Shown here: in pieces, positions 32,693 to 44,254 of the stretch | How positions within the stretch are numbered: the first letter of the stretch is position 1 | Layout of the letters: the number at the start of each line of letters is the position of its first letter | NCBI GenBank assembly: GCA_024752435.1 | Contig: CP103035.1 | Location: forward strand, 372,001-436,000 | DNA from: Allantophomopsis cytisporea | Taxonomy: Eukaryota > Ascomycota > Leotiomycetes > Phacidiales > Phacidiaceae | Direction: 5' to 3' | Length of the DNA stretch: 64,000 nucleotides | Program-made: the position numbers and the translations under genes | Notes under the pieces: generated by a model | Seen by the model: only the letters and a program-made list of their open reading frames with translations | What the model was told of the DNA's origin: nothing | The model's database searches: none

Positions 32693-34158
32693 ATTGTCTG
32701 TATATCTCTGGTATGCGGCGAGGGCAGTAAGTCCTAGACTTAAGGCCAGGCCGGTCGTTCTAAGAGCTCGGAACGCCAGGCTGACAGTTTTCAAGCGGGG
32801 ATGTTTCTTTTTGGAAGATATTCGATATGACTCGAATGTAGAGTGTGGTGACAAGGCTCGGGAATGTGTTGTAGGTGTGAGATTCAAGGCTGAGCTGACG
32901 GGCTCATTGGAAGGCGAGTGGTGGCGCAGTTGAGTAAACAGCTGCTATGCAATCGGCCTTGCAGAGTCGCTGATAGTAGTAACACACCAGTTCACTTGTT
33001 AAGTAAACCAAGCTTTTGTTGTTCTGCGCGACGAAGGAGGGAATGTGGTGTCGTAATGGCGATATAGTTGAGGTTTCGTGGGAGTTTGCGGAGATGGCGG
33101 AAAATAAGTGGAGGTGTAGGTGGATGATGGGGTTGAGGATGGAAATGTGAATATGAATGAATCAATGTGAATGGAGAGGGAGATCGGTCGGGTTGATAAT
33201 CAGAGTTGGTTCACGGGTGACGACTTGCGGACAGGGCGTATGTTGTGACGCAATTTGCTCGCTTTTGACCTGCCAAAATGCCCTGGGAATGTCAGCGTGT
33301 ACTGCTGAGTCGATGCCACCGTTGGTACTAAATAGCACGGCTCGGTCCTTGCAGCGCTTGACATGTAGTGTGACCAAATAGTATTTTATCTTGATAGTCT
33401 GTTCGACATAAGTTTCATGAGAAATAAACTTTCTCTTTGGTGATTTGTTTGCGTATCTGATTGCATTTATGAGGTAAGAACTCTATCATTATAGGGGCTA
33501 TCTGCATGTAGCTATACTGCAAACCTTCCTTCCAGCCAACAGTACTACTCATGATTATCCCTTGATTTTGTGTCTGAGTTGAGGTTTAGGAGCATGCACT
33601 CAGTGCCTTCCAAATTTCAAGCACCAAGTGCGATAAGAATCATACTTGCACTTGATTTTGGTTCAACATTGATCTATGGTACGAGGTTTTTAGAATCACG
33701 AATTGCAAGGCCCTATCTTGTGCAATAGTCGGTCATGATGAGATAAGTTTGGAGGTTTCGAGCGTCATAAGGACTGATGGATCAGCCTAGAATAGATGAC
33801 CATTCGACAACAGAAAGAAAGCCCATGAAAACTTTTCTTTCACCTCTAACCACTTGTTGGTTGATCACCGATACTTGAGCCCCAGAGAAAGAGACATTTG
33901 ATAAGTGTAGCCGATGTAGCACTCCAAGCTTCATATATACTATATTCGCAACCACTCAAGTACGGTACTGCCATACGATATACAAATACCTTTTGTATCT
34001 CTCAAGCCCTAAGAGTACACGCCATAATATCCTTAGACAACCATTCACATCCCATAAGCCCCATAGCCAAGTCCCACCGCCCTTCCAATACCATAATGTA
34101 ACATTCCAAGAGATACCCTCCAAGACCCTAAAACACCAAGTATTATACAAGCCATAAT
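32693..34158. other. Intergenic region
   Basis: This is 1.5 kb holding the RING gene 5' flank and the 3' flank of the K+ channel. The frame upstream of the RING gene is open from 32887 in its reading frame but lacks an ATG. Small frames at 33157-33381 lie on both strands and cover each other. No other feature is seen. Confidence 0.45.
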
Positions 34159-36718
34159 TTACTCCCTCCTCAGCTTCTCATTCGACATCCTATTGCTCGA
34201 AATATCATCCAAACTCCTACTACTCTCAGTCGATTCGTTCGTATCCCCACCCGTCCCTTCTGTGTCCCTCGGGGATCTCGAAATCACACCCGGTTCCCCC
34301 CTGAATTCATCAGACCTGCTCACTCCTATCCCCGAACGTCTGTGAGATATCCCAGACGCCTGATATCTTGCGATCTCTCTAGCCTGATGCTTTGTATACC
34401 GATTCAGACTCTCACAAAGCCTATCCAAAACCCAAGTCGACTCCGAAACATCCGCAAGCATCGGGCTATCATCTCCAATCCAATCCCACTCCACAAGCCC
34501 CTCTTGCTCCTCATCCATCTTCACATGCGTTGAGTCCTCCTTACTAAATCTTATAAGGCGCGTAAATTCCACCCACTCCTCGTAGGTATATTTGACCGGC
34601 GGCTCAACCTGGATATCATTAGCGACACGCTTGATAGCCAATGCGAGTTTACGTGCGAGCGCGTGCGTCGATAGCTGGTCCTTCTCTTGAGCCAGTTTCT
34701 CCAGCGTCAGAGGCCTATCGGTGGTTCCCAGGGGTGCCATGAGGTCGTCATCGTCGGGGTCGGCTACTGTAAACCCCTTTTTGATGCGGTTTCTCTCTGC
34801 TCGTTCGCGCTGTCTGCGTTGCAGCCAGGCATAAAGTTTGGGGTGGTTAATGAGAAAGTCACGCCAGACGCCTTCGCGGGGCATCACGGTCCAGTCTGCT
34901 AGCGTGAATGTACCGCGGTTGATAGAGCTGACGACTGTGTCGCCCATGTCATTGATGAGAATCGTCATGGTGGGGATGGCGATGAGGGACCATACGATGA
35001 AGAAGGGCTTTCCAGCATTGGACTTTGGTGAGAAATCGCCATAGCCAATGGTCAAGAGCGATACGTAGCAAAAGTATAGAGCTTCAAAGTAGCTCAGGTC
35101 CTGTTCACGATGCTCGGCAAAGAAAAATACTAGAGCTCCCATGCACCAGAGTATAGCGAATGCAAGTACAGACATCGATAGAGCATAGTATTGTTGGAAC
35201 CTGCGTGTATTTTGTTGTATATGACGCATGGCGTCGAAGCGATCTTTCTCCTCACGGAGTAATAGCAGTTTCTCGCGGCGGGAACCTTGCCTCTGGAGAT
35301 TGAGAGCACTTCGAGGATTGTTTTTTGCCTTGACTTTTTCGTCCCGACTAAGAGCTTTCATCGGCTTTTGTAGCGGCTTTGAACCGTGTTGGTAGTTCCG
35401 ACCAGCTCCTCCTCGACCACCTGCAGTAGCTGTTTTGCGCTCATGAAAGGTAATTACTCTGCCCTGCATGGTAAATTCACCATACTTGTTTAGGTCCTGG
35501 AGTCTCCCTCTAACATCCTGAGTTCGATCAGGTGCTTTTGGAGTATCGGAAGGCCTACGTGCGGGTAATCCGAGACGTTCTCGAAGTTCTTTCTCGGAGG
35601 TCACAGTCCTTCCGATAGTTCGTACGCGTTTCCGATGTGCATGAGCTCTGATGATTTTGTCTCGAGACATACTGATAGCGAACTTTCGAATGCTATTAAT
35701 CATCAAACCCAGGAAGATGATACCTATAACAGCGTATGGCATAACCAAGGCACGTCCTTCATCATTCGTCGCCACATAATCTCCAAAGCCTATTGTCAAG
35801 ACGGTAACGTCACAGAAGTATAAGGAGTTAGCATACGAAAACCCACAGACTTTTGCAAAGACTGCTGCTCCACCAGCAAGCCAGAAGAAGAACATCATCG
35901 TTTGAAGGATCAAAGTGCGCTGATGATCGTCCAATTCGAAGTGTTGAGGATAGTGTCCCAGAAAATATCCAAGCATATTGATCATAAGAATCATAGAACC
36001 GATCATATATAGTGTAGCAGCGTATATAGCATGCCAAAACCCTTGACTCCATGTCTGCCCCGGCCGATGAGGACCATCAAAATTATTCATGCAAACAAGA
36101 ATGCTAATGAGCTAAAGGTTGTTAGTGAAAGCATACCGCAGTGGAAGAAGACATACAATGCCAGTTGCCAAATACCAAAATATAATCGAAAGAGGCAGTA
36201 CGATAATATACCGAATGCGCCTAGTGAAATTTAACAGCAGGCAGAAATTGCCTGCAAACCCAAAAGCCAGAGAAATAGCATTGAGCACAATCTCCCTGCT
36301 TATCATCAACACAATATCGACCACTATTTATTGAGCGACTTACCAGTGAGGATCAGGAATTCCGACGCCATTCGCATCTGTGCCCTCAGGGAGTTGACCA
36401 TTGTCTGGCAGATCATCTCTCCACTTGGTTACCAAAGCCGCGATAGAGAGTACATTGGCCAAAGGGCCAAGGGTAGCAGCAAGCAAAGGGATAGCGGTGG
36501 AAGCGAACCACCAAGATCTGCGATAACGATCAGCAATGCATCAGAGTCTGAGTAGTAGCAACGTACTGAGGTAGATCATCGTCAGGGCCTCTCATGCGGA
36601 ATTTCCAAAACTTTCGCACATGCGAATTTTCCCTCGAGAGATTGTTGTCTTGTGTGTCCGAAAATCCCGTCGATACGGTTGACACTCCGCCGTTGGAGTA
36701 CGACTGACTGGAAGACAT
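34159..36718 (-). CDS. TOK1: TOK1-type outward-rectifying two-pore potassium channel
   Basis: Four exons are inferred: 36718-36567, 36517-36344, 36295-36157 and 36111-34159, giving 805 residues. Introns of 45-49 nt keep frame at phases 2, 2 and 0. Two K+ selectivity filters are visible, TIGFGD (261-266) and TIGYGD (509-514). Four membrane helices come before the first pore, and paired helices surround each pore: the 8-TM/2-pore layout unique to fungal TOK channels. A basic, probably cytosolic loop of about 170 residues separates the two pore modules. The C-terminal 260 residues are cytosolic, with a Ser/Arg-rich tail. It releases K+ at depolarised plasma-membrane potentials. Confidence 0.95.
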
Positions 36719-38880
36719 GTTCGAGTCTTTCGTTACCGCGGCTGAGACCTCGACGTCAGATATGGGATCGCCATTACATCAATCAAGGGATCTGGCATGT
36801 ATTACTGTCACAAGCAGCTTGAGTTGTGAAGATTTAAGTGAAAGATAAAGCTAGAAAGGCCGCGGATCTGTATCTGAAGTATGCAAGCCACGCAAAGCTT
36901 GAAAGCTAGTTGAGGGAAATAAAAAATGGCTTTGTTCGAGTATGGAGACGACCTTATCGATTGGCTACCGGGATCTTGATCTAAGATCCTGCAATGATGC
37001 ATAGCATTCTAGAAATATCGATATCGTTATAACACGTCTATATACATACCGGTAATGATCTCCACGTATGGTCAGGAAAAGCTTGACCTTCGAAAAAAGG
37101 ATATTGTATATATAAGTCGCTTCTCATTTGGTGCCGAAAAGCCGATTCTCGATTCAACGGTACATCGTCATTATCGTACAAGAGTAGAGCACGGCCCTGG
37201 TCCGTTGCGAGTTCCCCGGATTTACATTACAATCAGATTGCATGTGGGTCTTATCAACTAACTCGCAGCTCACTACTTCGTGGCGTTAGTAGTGGAAAAT
37301 CCAGATGCATCTGCATCTAGATTTCCATCATCTCCTCAAATCCCTTTCCCAAAATTACCATTCTTAATTGCATAGTCTCATTTGCTACTTATTATTATGG
37401 ACTTAATGGAAGCACTTCATCATGAAAACAATCGCTTGCTTGACAACAAGTTCTAAGAGATATGTAGCTATAAGGGCATTTCACAACACAAGCTCAGAAT
37501 GCGTGGCTTAGAGCAATGTCTGACATGATACCCAGACAAGAGCTCAAAGTTTTTTGTTTTTGTTGAAAACATGCTAAAAATATTCATTATCTTATTCTAA
37601 TTTATCGAACTGGGGCAGCAGTACTTCAAAGAACACGATGCTATTCAATACGATGCTTCATGCCTATAAAGGTCTCAAGCAGGTTGCTTGCTGGTGCCGA
37701 TGGCCGTAAACACTCCTACAATTATTATTATGTCTACAGCTGTCCCGTCAGTGTAAAGCGAGCTACTACGTAGACTCAGCATTGCGGTAACTACGGAAGG
37801 TGAAAAGACGAAGTTCATTGCCCGGGTTTATTTTCATCTGCCAATAAGTGTAGAGGACTAGTTTGAATGCTTATAGCTCTTTATAGACAAAGGCCTAATG
37901 ATGTTGAGTTCGAGAGTCCCTCTCCTCCTTATGTTGCCCTATCTTATATCGAGGAGTAGGGAGATAACCAAAATCACCCACAACTACCAGGACCTTTTCT
38001 ATCACTTTTCATTACTTATTCCCTCATTGTTGTTTCTCCTACTCTCCCAATCCATCAGAATTCGCTACTATCTGTTCTGTTGACCCTGTAAAGAATCATC
38101 ATAGAAAATATAGTCTTCAATAATCATGTGTATGTGTTTGGTTCAAGTATTTTATCAACTGGAAGGTTACACTTTCAAGTGTCATTTCGTAGAACAACTT
38201 CGTAAGAGTTAGAGATACAATCACTATCAAAGCGATCCTACTAGTAGATTCTTTCGAATATCTATCCTCTGCTATCGGAATATAGCACACAAGATTCCTT
38301 GAAGATGGTGCAGCCAACTTTGTGCAATAGAGCTTTGAGTAAATAAATTGATAACGCAATTTGTGAAAGCAACCATAACCTAAGTTTTCGTGTACCCATG
38401 TTGTCATCAGTTTTCTTGTCGTCATATGCTGTCATTGTAGCTCATAGTATACTGATTATTATTGGAAGTTTTTCCGTAACCTCTAATGAAAGGGACTAAG
38501 CATGCAGACCACGTTGCAAGAGTAGGCGTTTATGTTGCCATCTACGGCTAAAGTATTTTTACCTTGTATATCGTTGTTCCTTAGCTGAAAGTAGCAAAAT
38601 ACTGTGACCAACAACGGTGCCAGGAACAAACCGATGATCTTGTTGGTAACACCGACAGTAATAATAACCTTGATTTTCCGAGATGAGATAGATCTAGTAA
38701 CTTCAAATTCACTCCTCCATGACCTGCGAAACTGGAGTGCGAGGAACATGCTACGTCAATCTATATTCCATTGGTCATCTATATACAGCTAACAGCTTAC
38801 ACAGCACATGCAGCGCAGATGAAACCGAGATCATGAAAACATGCCCAAAATTAAAATGCTTATGGTATTAAGAACTACCT
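36719..38880. other. Gene-poor AT-rich region
   Basis: This is 2.2 kb with only short, overlapping frames on both strands (the longest is 102 codons, at 38117-38425, AT-driven). The left end is the TOK1 promoter and the right end the END3 3' flank. There is no recognisable transposon, tRNA or tandem repeat. Confidence 0.45.
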
Positions 38881-40215
38881 CTATCTCCCACTCTTCTCGA
38901 TCTCAATCTCCTGCTTCAAGTCTTCAAGAACCTGTTCCCTGTTCCTCAAATGTGCCTCCAAGCCATCCACCTGTTCCTTAACGGTATCAATTTCCTCCCT
39001 CACACCCTTTAAGCTCGCACCAACCTGGCTCTTTCCATCACCTTGCTCCAACTCTCTCAACTCTCTTCTTTTATAATCCAGCAACTGCTCAAGCTCGCGT
39101 TTGACCAAAGCAGGTGTTGTATCCCTCTTTCCGCCAGAGCGGCTCATAGCCGCCGCCTCAACCTTATCGATCTTGGCCTCCAGTTCAGCAAGCTGTTTCT
39201 TCAGACGAACCTCCTCCCAGTCCTCAGACGTCTTCGTAGTTGAGAAATCCGTGCCTGCGGGCCTGTAAGTGCTTTTTCCGCCTACACCCAATCGACTGAG
39301 ATAGGTATCTCCAAACTTTGCTTTTCGGCCCGTGCTGGTCTCTTCACCTCCTGTAGCACCCCATTTTTGCGCGGGGCTAGGCTTGTGGTTATCGAGTTGA
39401 TAATCTATTTGGTTTCGCTCAAAGCTAGCACGCAGGGATGCTGGTACAGTTCGTGGGATTCGGTAACCCTCGTGGCGATTGTTCAGGATGTGAAGGAAGG
39501 CAAGAGTGGCATCCTTGGATATCGAGGGGGAAGCGGATGGGTTAATGAGGTTCCATGCTGAGCGGACATCGGTGTCAGGAACATCTAGGGACGAGTATAA
39601 GGGTTCTAATGAGCCGACTGCAAGGCAGAGAGTCAGTATGGTATAAACGGGAGTCTGGATATCTGGGCGTACAGGAAATCTCTCCTCTTCCATCACGGTT
39701 CGCATCGTAGATTTCCTCGTATTTCGCCTTGTCCGACGGACTCATATACCAGTCGAAGCCATCCTTCAAGCCAGGAGTATCATCATCGTCTTCGATTCTT
39801 TCAAATTGTACTTGTCTACCAGTAAGAGCTCTGTTGGCTTGAACAAGATGCGCCTTTGACTCCGGCACGAGCCAATCCGGTAATGATGCTGGAACATCCT
39901 GGTATTCCTATTTCCCCCTATTAGCTTGCATTTCCCCAGACACTCTTCGGCAGCACAAATCAGGAAATAACTCACCCCATTAACCAAATCGAAAATAAGT
40001 CTCATAGCCACACAGAATTCCTCAAAGTCCAAGTTGCCATCATTGTCCACATCCGCCAAATCCCAGATCCGCTCGAGCTGACTGTCTGTCAATTGTGAGT
40101 TTTTGAGAACAGGTGCTGCCTGAGCACCGGTAAGGTATGTGCCACCGTTTGAGAGAGTCGCGAAGATCTCCCAATACTTCTCGATCTCGGACTGTTCAAT
40201 GCGCTTTTGGGCCAT
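38881..40215 (-). CDS. END3: Endocytosis protein End3 (EH-domain, Pan1-Sla1-End3 complex)
   Basis: Three exons are inferred: 40215-39976, 39907-39673 and 39617-38881, giving 403 residues. Introns of 68 and 55 nt have GTGAGT/TAG and GTACGC/CAG ends. Residues 1-100 form an EH domain (IEKYWEIFATLS, then the EF-hand loop DVDNDGNLDFEEF). A second, degenerate EH follows (FDWYMSPSDKAKYEEIYDANRDGRGEI). The C-terminal half is a coiled coil (from about 290), used in yeast to bind Sla1 and Pan1. It acts at cortical actin patches in endocytosis. The start is ATG 40215, in a good context (AACCATGG); the codon at 40230 in the same frame is GTG. Confidence 0.95.
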
Positions 40216-40883
40216 GGTTGCAGGGGCCACGCGGCTGCGTCGTGATCGGAACTTGCTATATAGTAGGTCTCTTTCCGGGTGTTTATGAGGTTGTAAGGAC
40301 TCTGAACGTCGGGAGATGTGATGTAGAGCAGCGAGAGGGGTGTGGGCTGTTGTCGTGAGGCTGGGGTATCACTGACGTTGATAATGGCATCTGGGAGCTC
40401 GGAGCTACCTATCTGTTGGCGGAGGCTTAGTGCCTGAGTCGCAAGGCCAGGATGTTGAAAGGGGTTGTGGCCATGACAGTTTTATCATTCCACCAACAAT
40501 CACTTCACAATAAAACATGGAGCATTTTATAAACTAAATCTATTATTTTTACTGAAACTTTCCAAGCTTTTCTAGGCCAACGGAAGTTATTTTGTGTCTT
40601 TAGAAGACTACACGTACAGTATTACCCTAACTGCTCCACAATATAGGTGCCTACTAAGGGAGGCAGTTGAGCATTCTTGGAAGTCCGCGAAACACATTGC
40701 CAGCCCTGTTCGTCGTTCCCGAAACAATGACTCCTTACCCTCACTGTAAAACCCCATCTCCTTCATTAATCAGCTCATTTCACTATTTATACTCCAAGCC
40801 CTCCCCATAACCTCGTAACCTTACCCTACAAATGTCATTATCATAGAAACTCTGCAATATACTCACCAGTACTCGGTTCATAT
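40216..40883. other. Intergenic region
   Basis: This is 0.67 kb between the END3 start and the 3' end of the RING gene. It presumably holds the END3 promoter. No open frame or repeat of note. Confidence 0.45.
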
Positions 40884-43205
40884 TTATGCATCAAGGTCCC
40901 TACCCTTTCGAGACTTCCTGGTGGCTTTCTTCTTTCTTGGTGAAACCCTTCGCTCAGGCTGTTCGAGGTTCTGCTGAGAGGAGGTAGCCAGCTGATTACC
41001 AGGAGTTGGTGCAAATTGCAGGGTTTGACTGCGTAGGTTGCTGCTACTTCTAGTATGTCTGGTTGACTTTGGAGGAGTGACTTTGAGAGTAGCCGTTGAG
41101 TTTGGCTTGATGCCAGACAGGGATGAAGAGGCATGACCTGAAGTCTTGTTGCTAGGCATGGTATAACCTGGGGGGAGAATTGGTGGAGGTTCTTGTCTTG
41201 TCGTTCCGCGCTCAACAGCTCTTGAATTGGATAAGGCTGAGGCACCTTTATGCTGTTGCTGTTGCATGCGGATCTCTTCATCAGTATCCTTCTCTGTGCG
41301 GGCAGTTTCATCAAGGCCCTTCTGCGTGAAACCCATGGTGTTAGGATTGGAAGTGGACGGGAGTGTCGACATAAAGGCGTTGTTGGTGCTCTGTGGTAAA
41401 TTTGAAGTTACGCCAAGTGTTCCCCGAAGTATCTGATTGGCCATCGCTATGGCAGAAGGAGGTTCAGAGGACTCGGAGTAGCCCAAGGATCGCTGCGTAC
41501 CAGATTCGGTCACTTTACGACGAGCAGAGCCTGCATAGGAGTTTGTACGTGAATCTGCCGGAGTCTCATTGACGAACGAATTTGACGAAGGAGCTTCCAT
41601 TCCGCTTTGGGTGATAGAATTTGAAGCAGACCCAACTCTTAGTCTCAAACGTACTGGCGCACGAATCTGGGGACCCTGTGAGCCTACATGCTGTAATGCT
41701 GTATATTGTGGCGCATTGACTGATGAAACTCGAAAATTGGACATGTAAGTCTCTGTATCACTAGTTCTGAAGCCACTGGGCTGAGTGATCGATGACTGTA
41801 GATTGTAAGGTTGTTGATCAACTGAAGTTGAAGTTTCTTCAGACTCTGGTGCAGTGGTACTCTTACGTCGATATTCTCGTTTCTTTTGTGATTGACTGAC
41901 TGCATTCAATGTGACATCAGCGTCTGAAGATTTGGTGTTGCTGCTTTTACGGCGATTTGCTCCTCTCTTTGCAGGTCTCGGCTTGGTTGGTCGTCGACTG
42001 CCTGAAATTTTATTTACTGGTCTGGGCCGCTTAGGAGGTGGCATTTGGGTATCAGCTTCCGTGTCATCTTGGTTCATGTATGCAGTATCAGTAGGCTGCT
42101 GAACAGACTTTCGGCGAGAGTTCTTTCGGACAGTGAAGTCGGGATCGGCATCGTCGTCATCCTCATATGGGATGATATCAGGCATATCAACGTCTTCTGG
42201 ATCAGCGACTGTGGACAATCCCGACTGATACTGTGGGTGAGGTGCTGAGACTTGTTCAGATTGCTCAAATGCTTCATCGGAGCCCTCTTGAACCACTGGT
42301 CGATATTCTCTATCTGAGAGTGAAATGCCTTCGTAACTCTCAATAGCATCCGCAAGCAATTCCCAAAAACCTGCAGGGCCTATATAATTTATGTATTTCT
42401 TCGCGAGATTGACATCATCGCGAGAAACAAGACCATCAATAGGCTGTGACTGCGGAACGTCTGCAAGGATTCTGTCTGCATAATTGCCAGGCTCATCATC
42501 ATAGCTGCCTAAACCTCCATTCATCTGGCGTTGTAATTCACTGTTCATTGCAGCGTTTAGTGCCGCATCTTGGGCATCAACACGAGCTGTCTCTGCGAGG
42601 CACAACTCGAGTACGTGATCGATATCGTCTGGGTCCATACCAAGGAATTCTTCGGCGTTGTCTTGGTAATACTGGCCTAGCTTTTGGACTTCATTGAAGA
42701 GAATAAACTGCATGTTATCGGGAAGTTTGTTGAATTCCATACGATTGGCGTATACCTGTGCAAATATCATGTTAGAATGTTCTGAGGGTATTTCTCCATT
42801 TCCAAACACAGCCCAATGTTCGGCCTTTAACACTTTCTGACATATGAGGCAAGTCTTTTTCTTTTGAAGCCACTCTGCAATACAGGTTTTGTGAAACCAG
42901 TGGCCACAACGTAGCTCGATAACTATGTAATCATCGGATACATCATCCACACACGCGCTACATCGGCCACTGGTGTCATCTTTCAACCCTTGAGCCTCAG
43001 AGCGCTTGATCCAGCGAGGCTGCCAGTCTTGTGATTTGGAAGCTTCTTGGGGATTTAAGAGTGCGTTTGAAGGGCCCTGTAGATTGGAGGCTTGATGTTG
43101 CCTTGGACCTTTGATTTGCATAGGATATCGAAGCTGGATATTGCGATGAAATGCCTCTTCAACAAGACCTTCTGATATATTATACAAAGAGCCATGTGAC
43201 TCCAT
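40884..43205 (-). CDS. RING-H2 finger protein, large disordered C-terminus (putative E3)
   Basis: The main exon from ATG 43205 encodes 773 residues. The RING-H2 finger lies near the N-terminus (about 84-125) with CSAC-x14-CGHWFHKTC-x10-CLIC, the same spacing as the RING gene at 31.1 kb. An alpha-rich, acidic segment follows (to about residue 300), then a long Ser/Thr/Gln/Arg-rich disordered tail with basic clusters and the C-terminal RRVSPRKKKATRKSRKGR, which could be a nuclear signal. Function as an E3 ligase is inferred from the finger only. The upstream open frame begins with GTG 43247, so 43205 is the first ATG. An alternative is that the exons at 43391-44254 are spliced to this one at GGAAG|ATG (43206), adding 209 residues. 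Confidence 0.75.
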   Translation of the reverse strand: MESHGSLYNISEGLVEEAFHRNIQLRYPMQIKGPRQHQASNLQGPSNALLNPQEASKSQDWQPRWIKRSEAQGLKDDTSGRCSACVDDVSDDYIVIELRCGHWFHKTCIAEWLQKKKTCLICQKVLKAEHWAVFGNGEIPSEHSNMIFAQVYANRMEFNKLPDNMQFILFNEVQKLGQYYQDNAEEFLGMDPDDIDHVLELCLAETARVDAQDAALNAAMNSELQRQMNGGLGSYDDEPGNYADRILADVPQSQPIDGLVSRDDVNLAKKYINYIGPAGFWELLADAIESYEGISLSDREYRPVVQEGSDEAFEQSEQVSAPHPQYQSGLSTVADPEDVDMPDIIPYEDDDDADPDFTVRKNSRRKSVQQPTDTAYMNQDDTEADTQMPPPKRPRPVNKISGSRRPTKPRPAKRGANRRKSSNTKSSDADVTLNAVSQSQKKREYRRKSTTAPESEETSTSVDQQPYNLQSSITQPSGFRTSDTETYMSNFRVSSVNAPQYTALQHVGSQGPQIRAPVRLRLRVGSASNSITQSGMEAPSSNSFVNETPADSRTNSYAGSARRKVTESGTQRSLGYSESSEPPSAIAMANQILRGTLGVTSNLPQSTNNAFMSTLPSTSNPNTMGFTQKGLDETARTEKDTDEEIRMQQQQHKGASALSNSRAVERGTTRQEPPPILPPGYTMPSNKTSGHASSSLSGIKPNSTATLKVTPPKSTRHTRSSSNLRSQTLQFAPTPGNQLATSSQQNLEQPERRVSPRKKKATRKSRKGRDLDA

Positions 43206-43390
43206 CTTCCAGTAACATAAGATAGGAAAATAATGATGGAATAACACTTGAAGAATGGTAGAGGTACTCGAAGCACTTGAAGTGATCGGACCACCAGCGA
43301 GAACTCGCCATATGCAATCTAGAAGAAGCAGACTTGAGCTATGGGCAAGAGCTCTCGAGCAGAGAAAGAAGTAGCAAAGTCGTAGCTTAC

Positions 43391-44254
43391 TAACAACTGA
43401 AGCCGTTCCTGGTCATTGCACCAGTTCTGTTCACTCCACCATTCCTCGCCCTGCCCGAACTCGCCCGGATCTGCAGGATTTATTATATTGCGGCGAAACA
43501 CCTCGAATACGGATTTTTCGCACTGAAGATACGAAAAGAGACGCATTTCCCAATAAGATAATCCCAATTAAATAAGAAAATGATGTTGTAATGTACAAAG
43601 TGATAGAGGAACTCGTAGTACCACGAATATGATATCAGATTGATCGAAAGCCTAGAAGCGCACTTGCGCCGAGAAGGAACGACCAGGCAGAGGTGACAAC
43701 CTCAAGCACAGAAGGTATGTCAAACTGAAGGAGGAAGGAGGCAATAGATAGTGACTTACAGGCAATTGAACTCTCTCTGGCTTATCCCACCAATTTTCAT
43801 CCTGCACAAACTGGCCCGGCTCCATTGGGTCTGTAGGTGTCTCACCCAGCCAATCCTCGAACACCATGTCTGGTTCATTATCGTCGTTCTCCACCATAGC
43901 TGCTTTTCCCGATCTTCGGTTTGGAGGAGGAGGTATATTGCTGCGAAAGACAATTGCCTTCTTTACTTTGGTATCGCTGACGCTGATGTTGCCAAGTTGT
44001 GTCTCGATATTTCCAGTGGTTCCAGGATGTTGCTCAGATTGATGCTCAGATTGATGTCCAGAAGTAGGCTCAGCAGCACGAGCACGCGCAGGTGGCGGAC
44101 TAAGAGGATCGAGTGTGGGAAAAGCAGCTTTGGGTAGATTTGGATTGTAAGGGACAGTAGGGTGCGTGAACCTCGCGACCTCAGGTGGCGGCGAGACCTC
44201 ATCCTCACGGTAACGCACTGGGCGCGCCGTCTTGTCACGCAGCTGGTACGGCAT
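43391..44254 (-). CDS. Two upstream exons with a duplicated module; separate small gene or 5' part of the RING gene
   Basis: Exon A is 44254-43760 (165 codons, ATG start). Exon B is 43522-43391 (44 codons). They join in phase 0 across a 237-nt intron (GTAAGT ... CTTCAG), and exon B ends at another GTAAGC donor. Exon A is Pro/Arg-rich and disordered, then ends in MVFEDWLGE...MEPGQFVQDENWW...ERVQLP. Exon B repeats the same module as VFEVFRRNI...DPGEFGQGEEWW...ERLQLL. No known domain is recognised. The donor after exon B has no perfect partner: joining to 43205 needs a weak GAAG acceptor. The exons may therefore be the 5' part of the RING gene or a lineage-specific gene decayed at its 3' end. 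Confidence 0.5.

Noticed and set aside
32693..32887. Upstream extension of the zinc-ribbon RING gene
   Set aside because: Begins with TTG and contains no ATG before 32692.
40216..40230. Five-residue upstream extension of END3
   Set aside because: The codon at 40230 is GTG; ATG 40215 has the better context.
43055..43294. Minus-strand frame that could continue from exon B through a CTTCTAG acceptor
   Set aside because: It overlaps the RING exon in another frame and ends quickly; the RING frame is far better supported.
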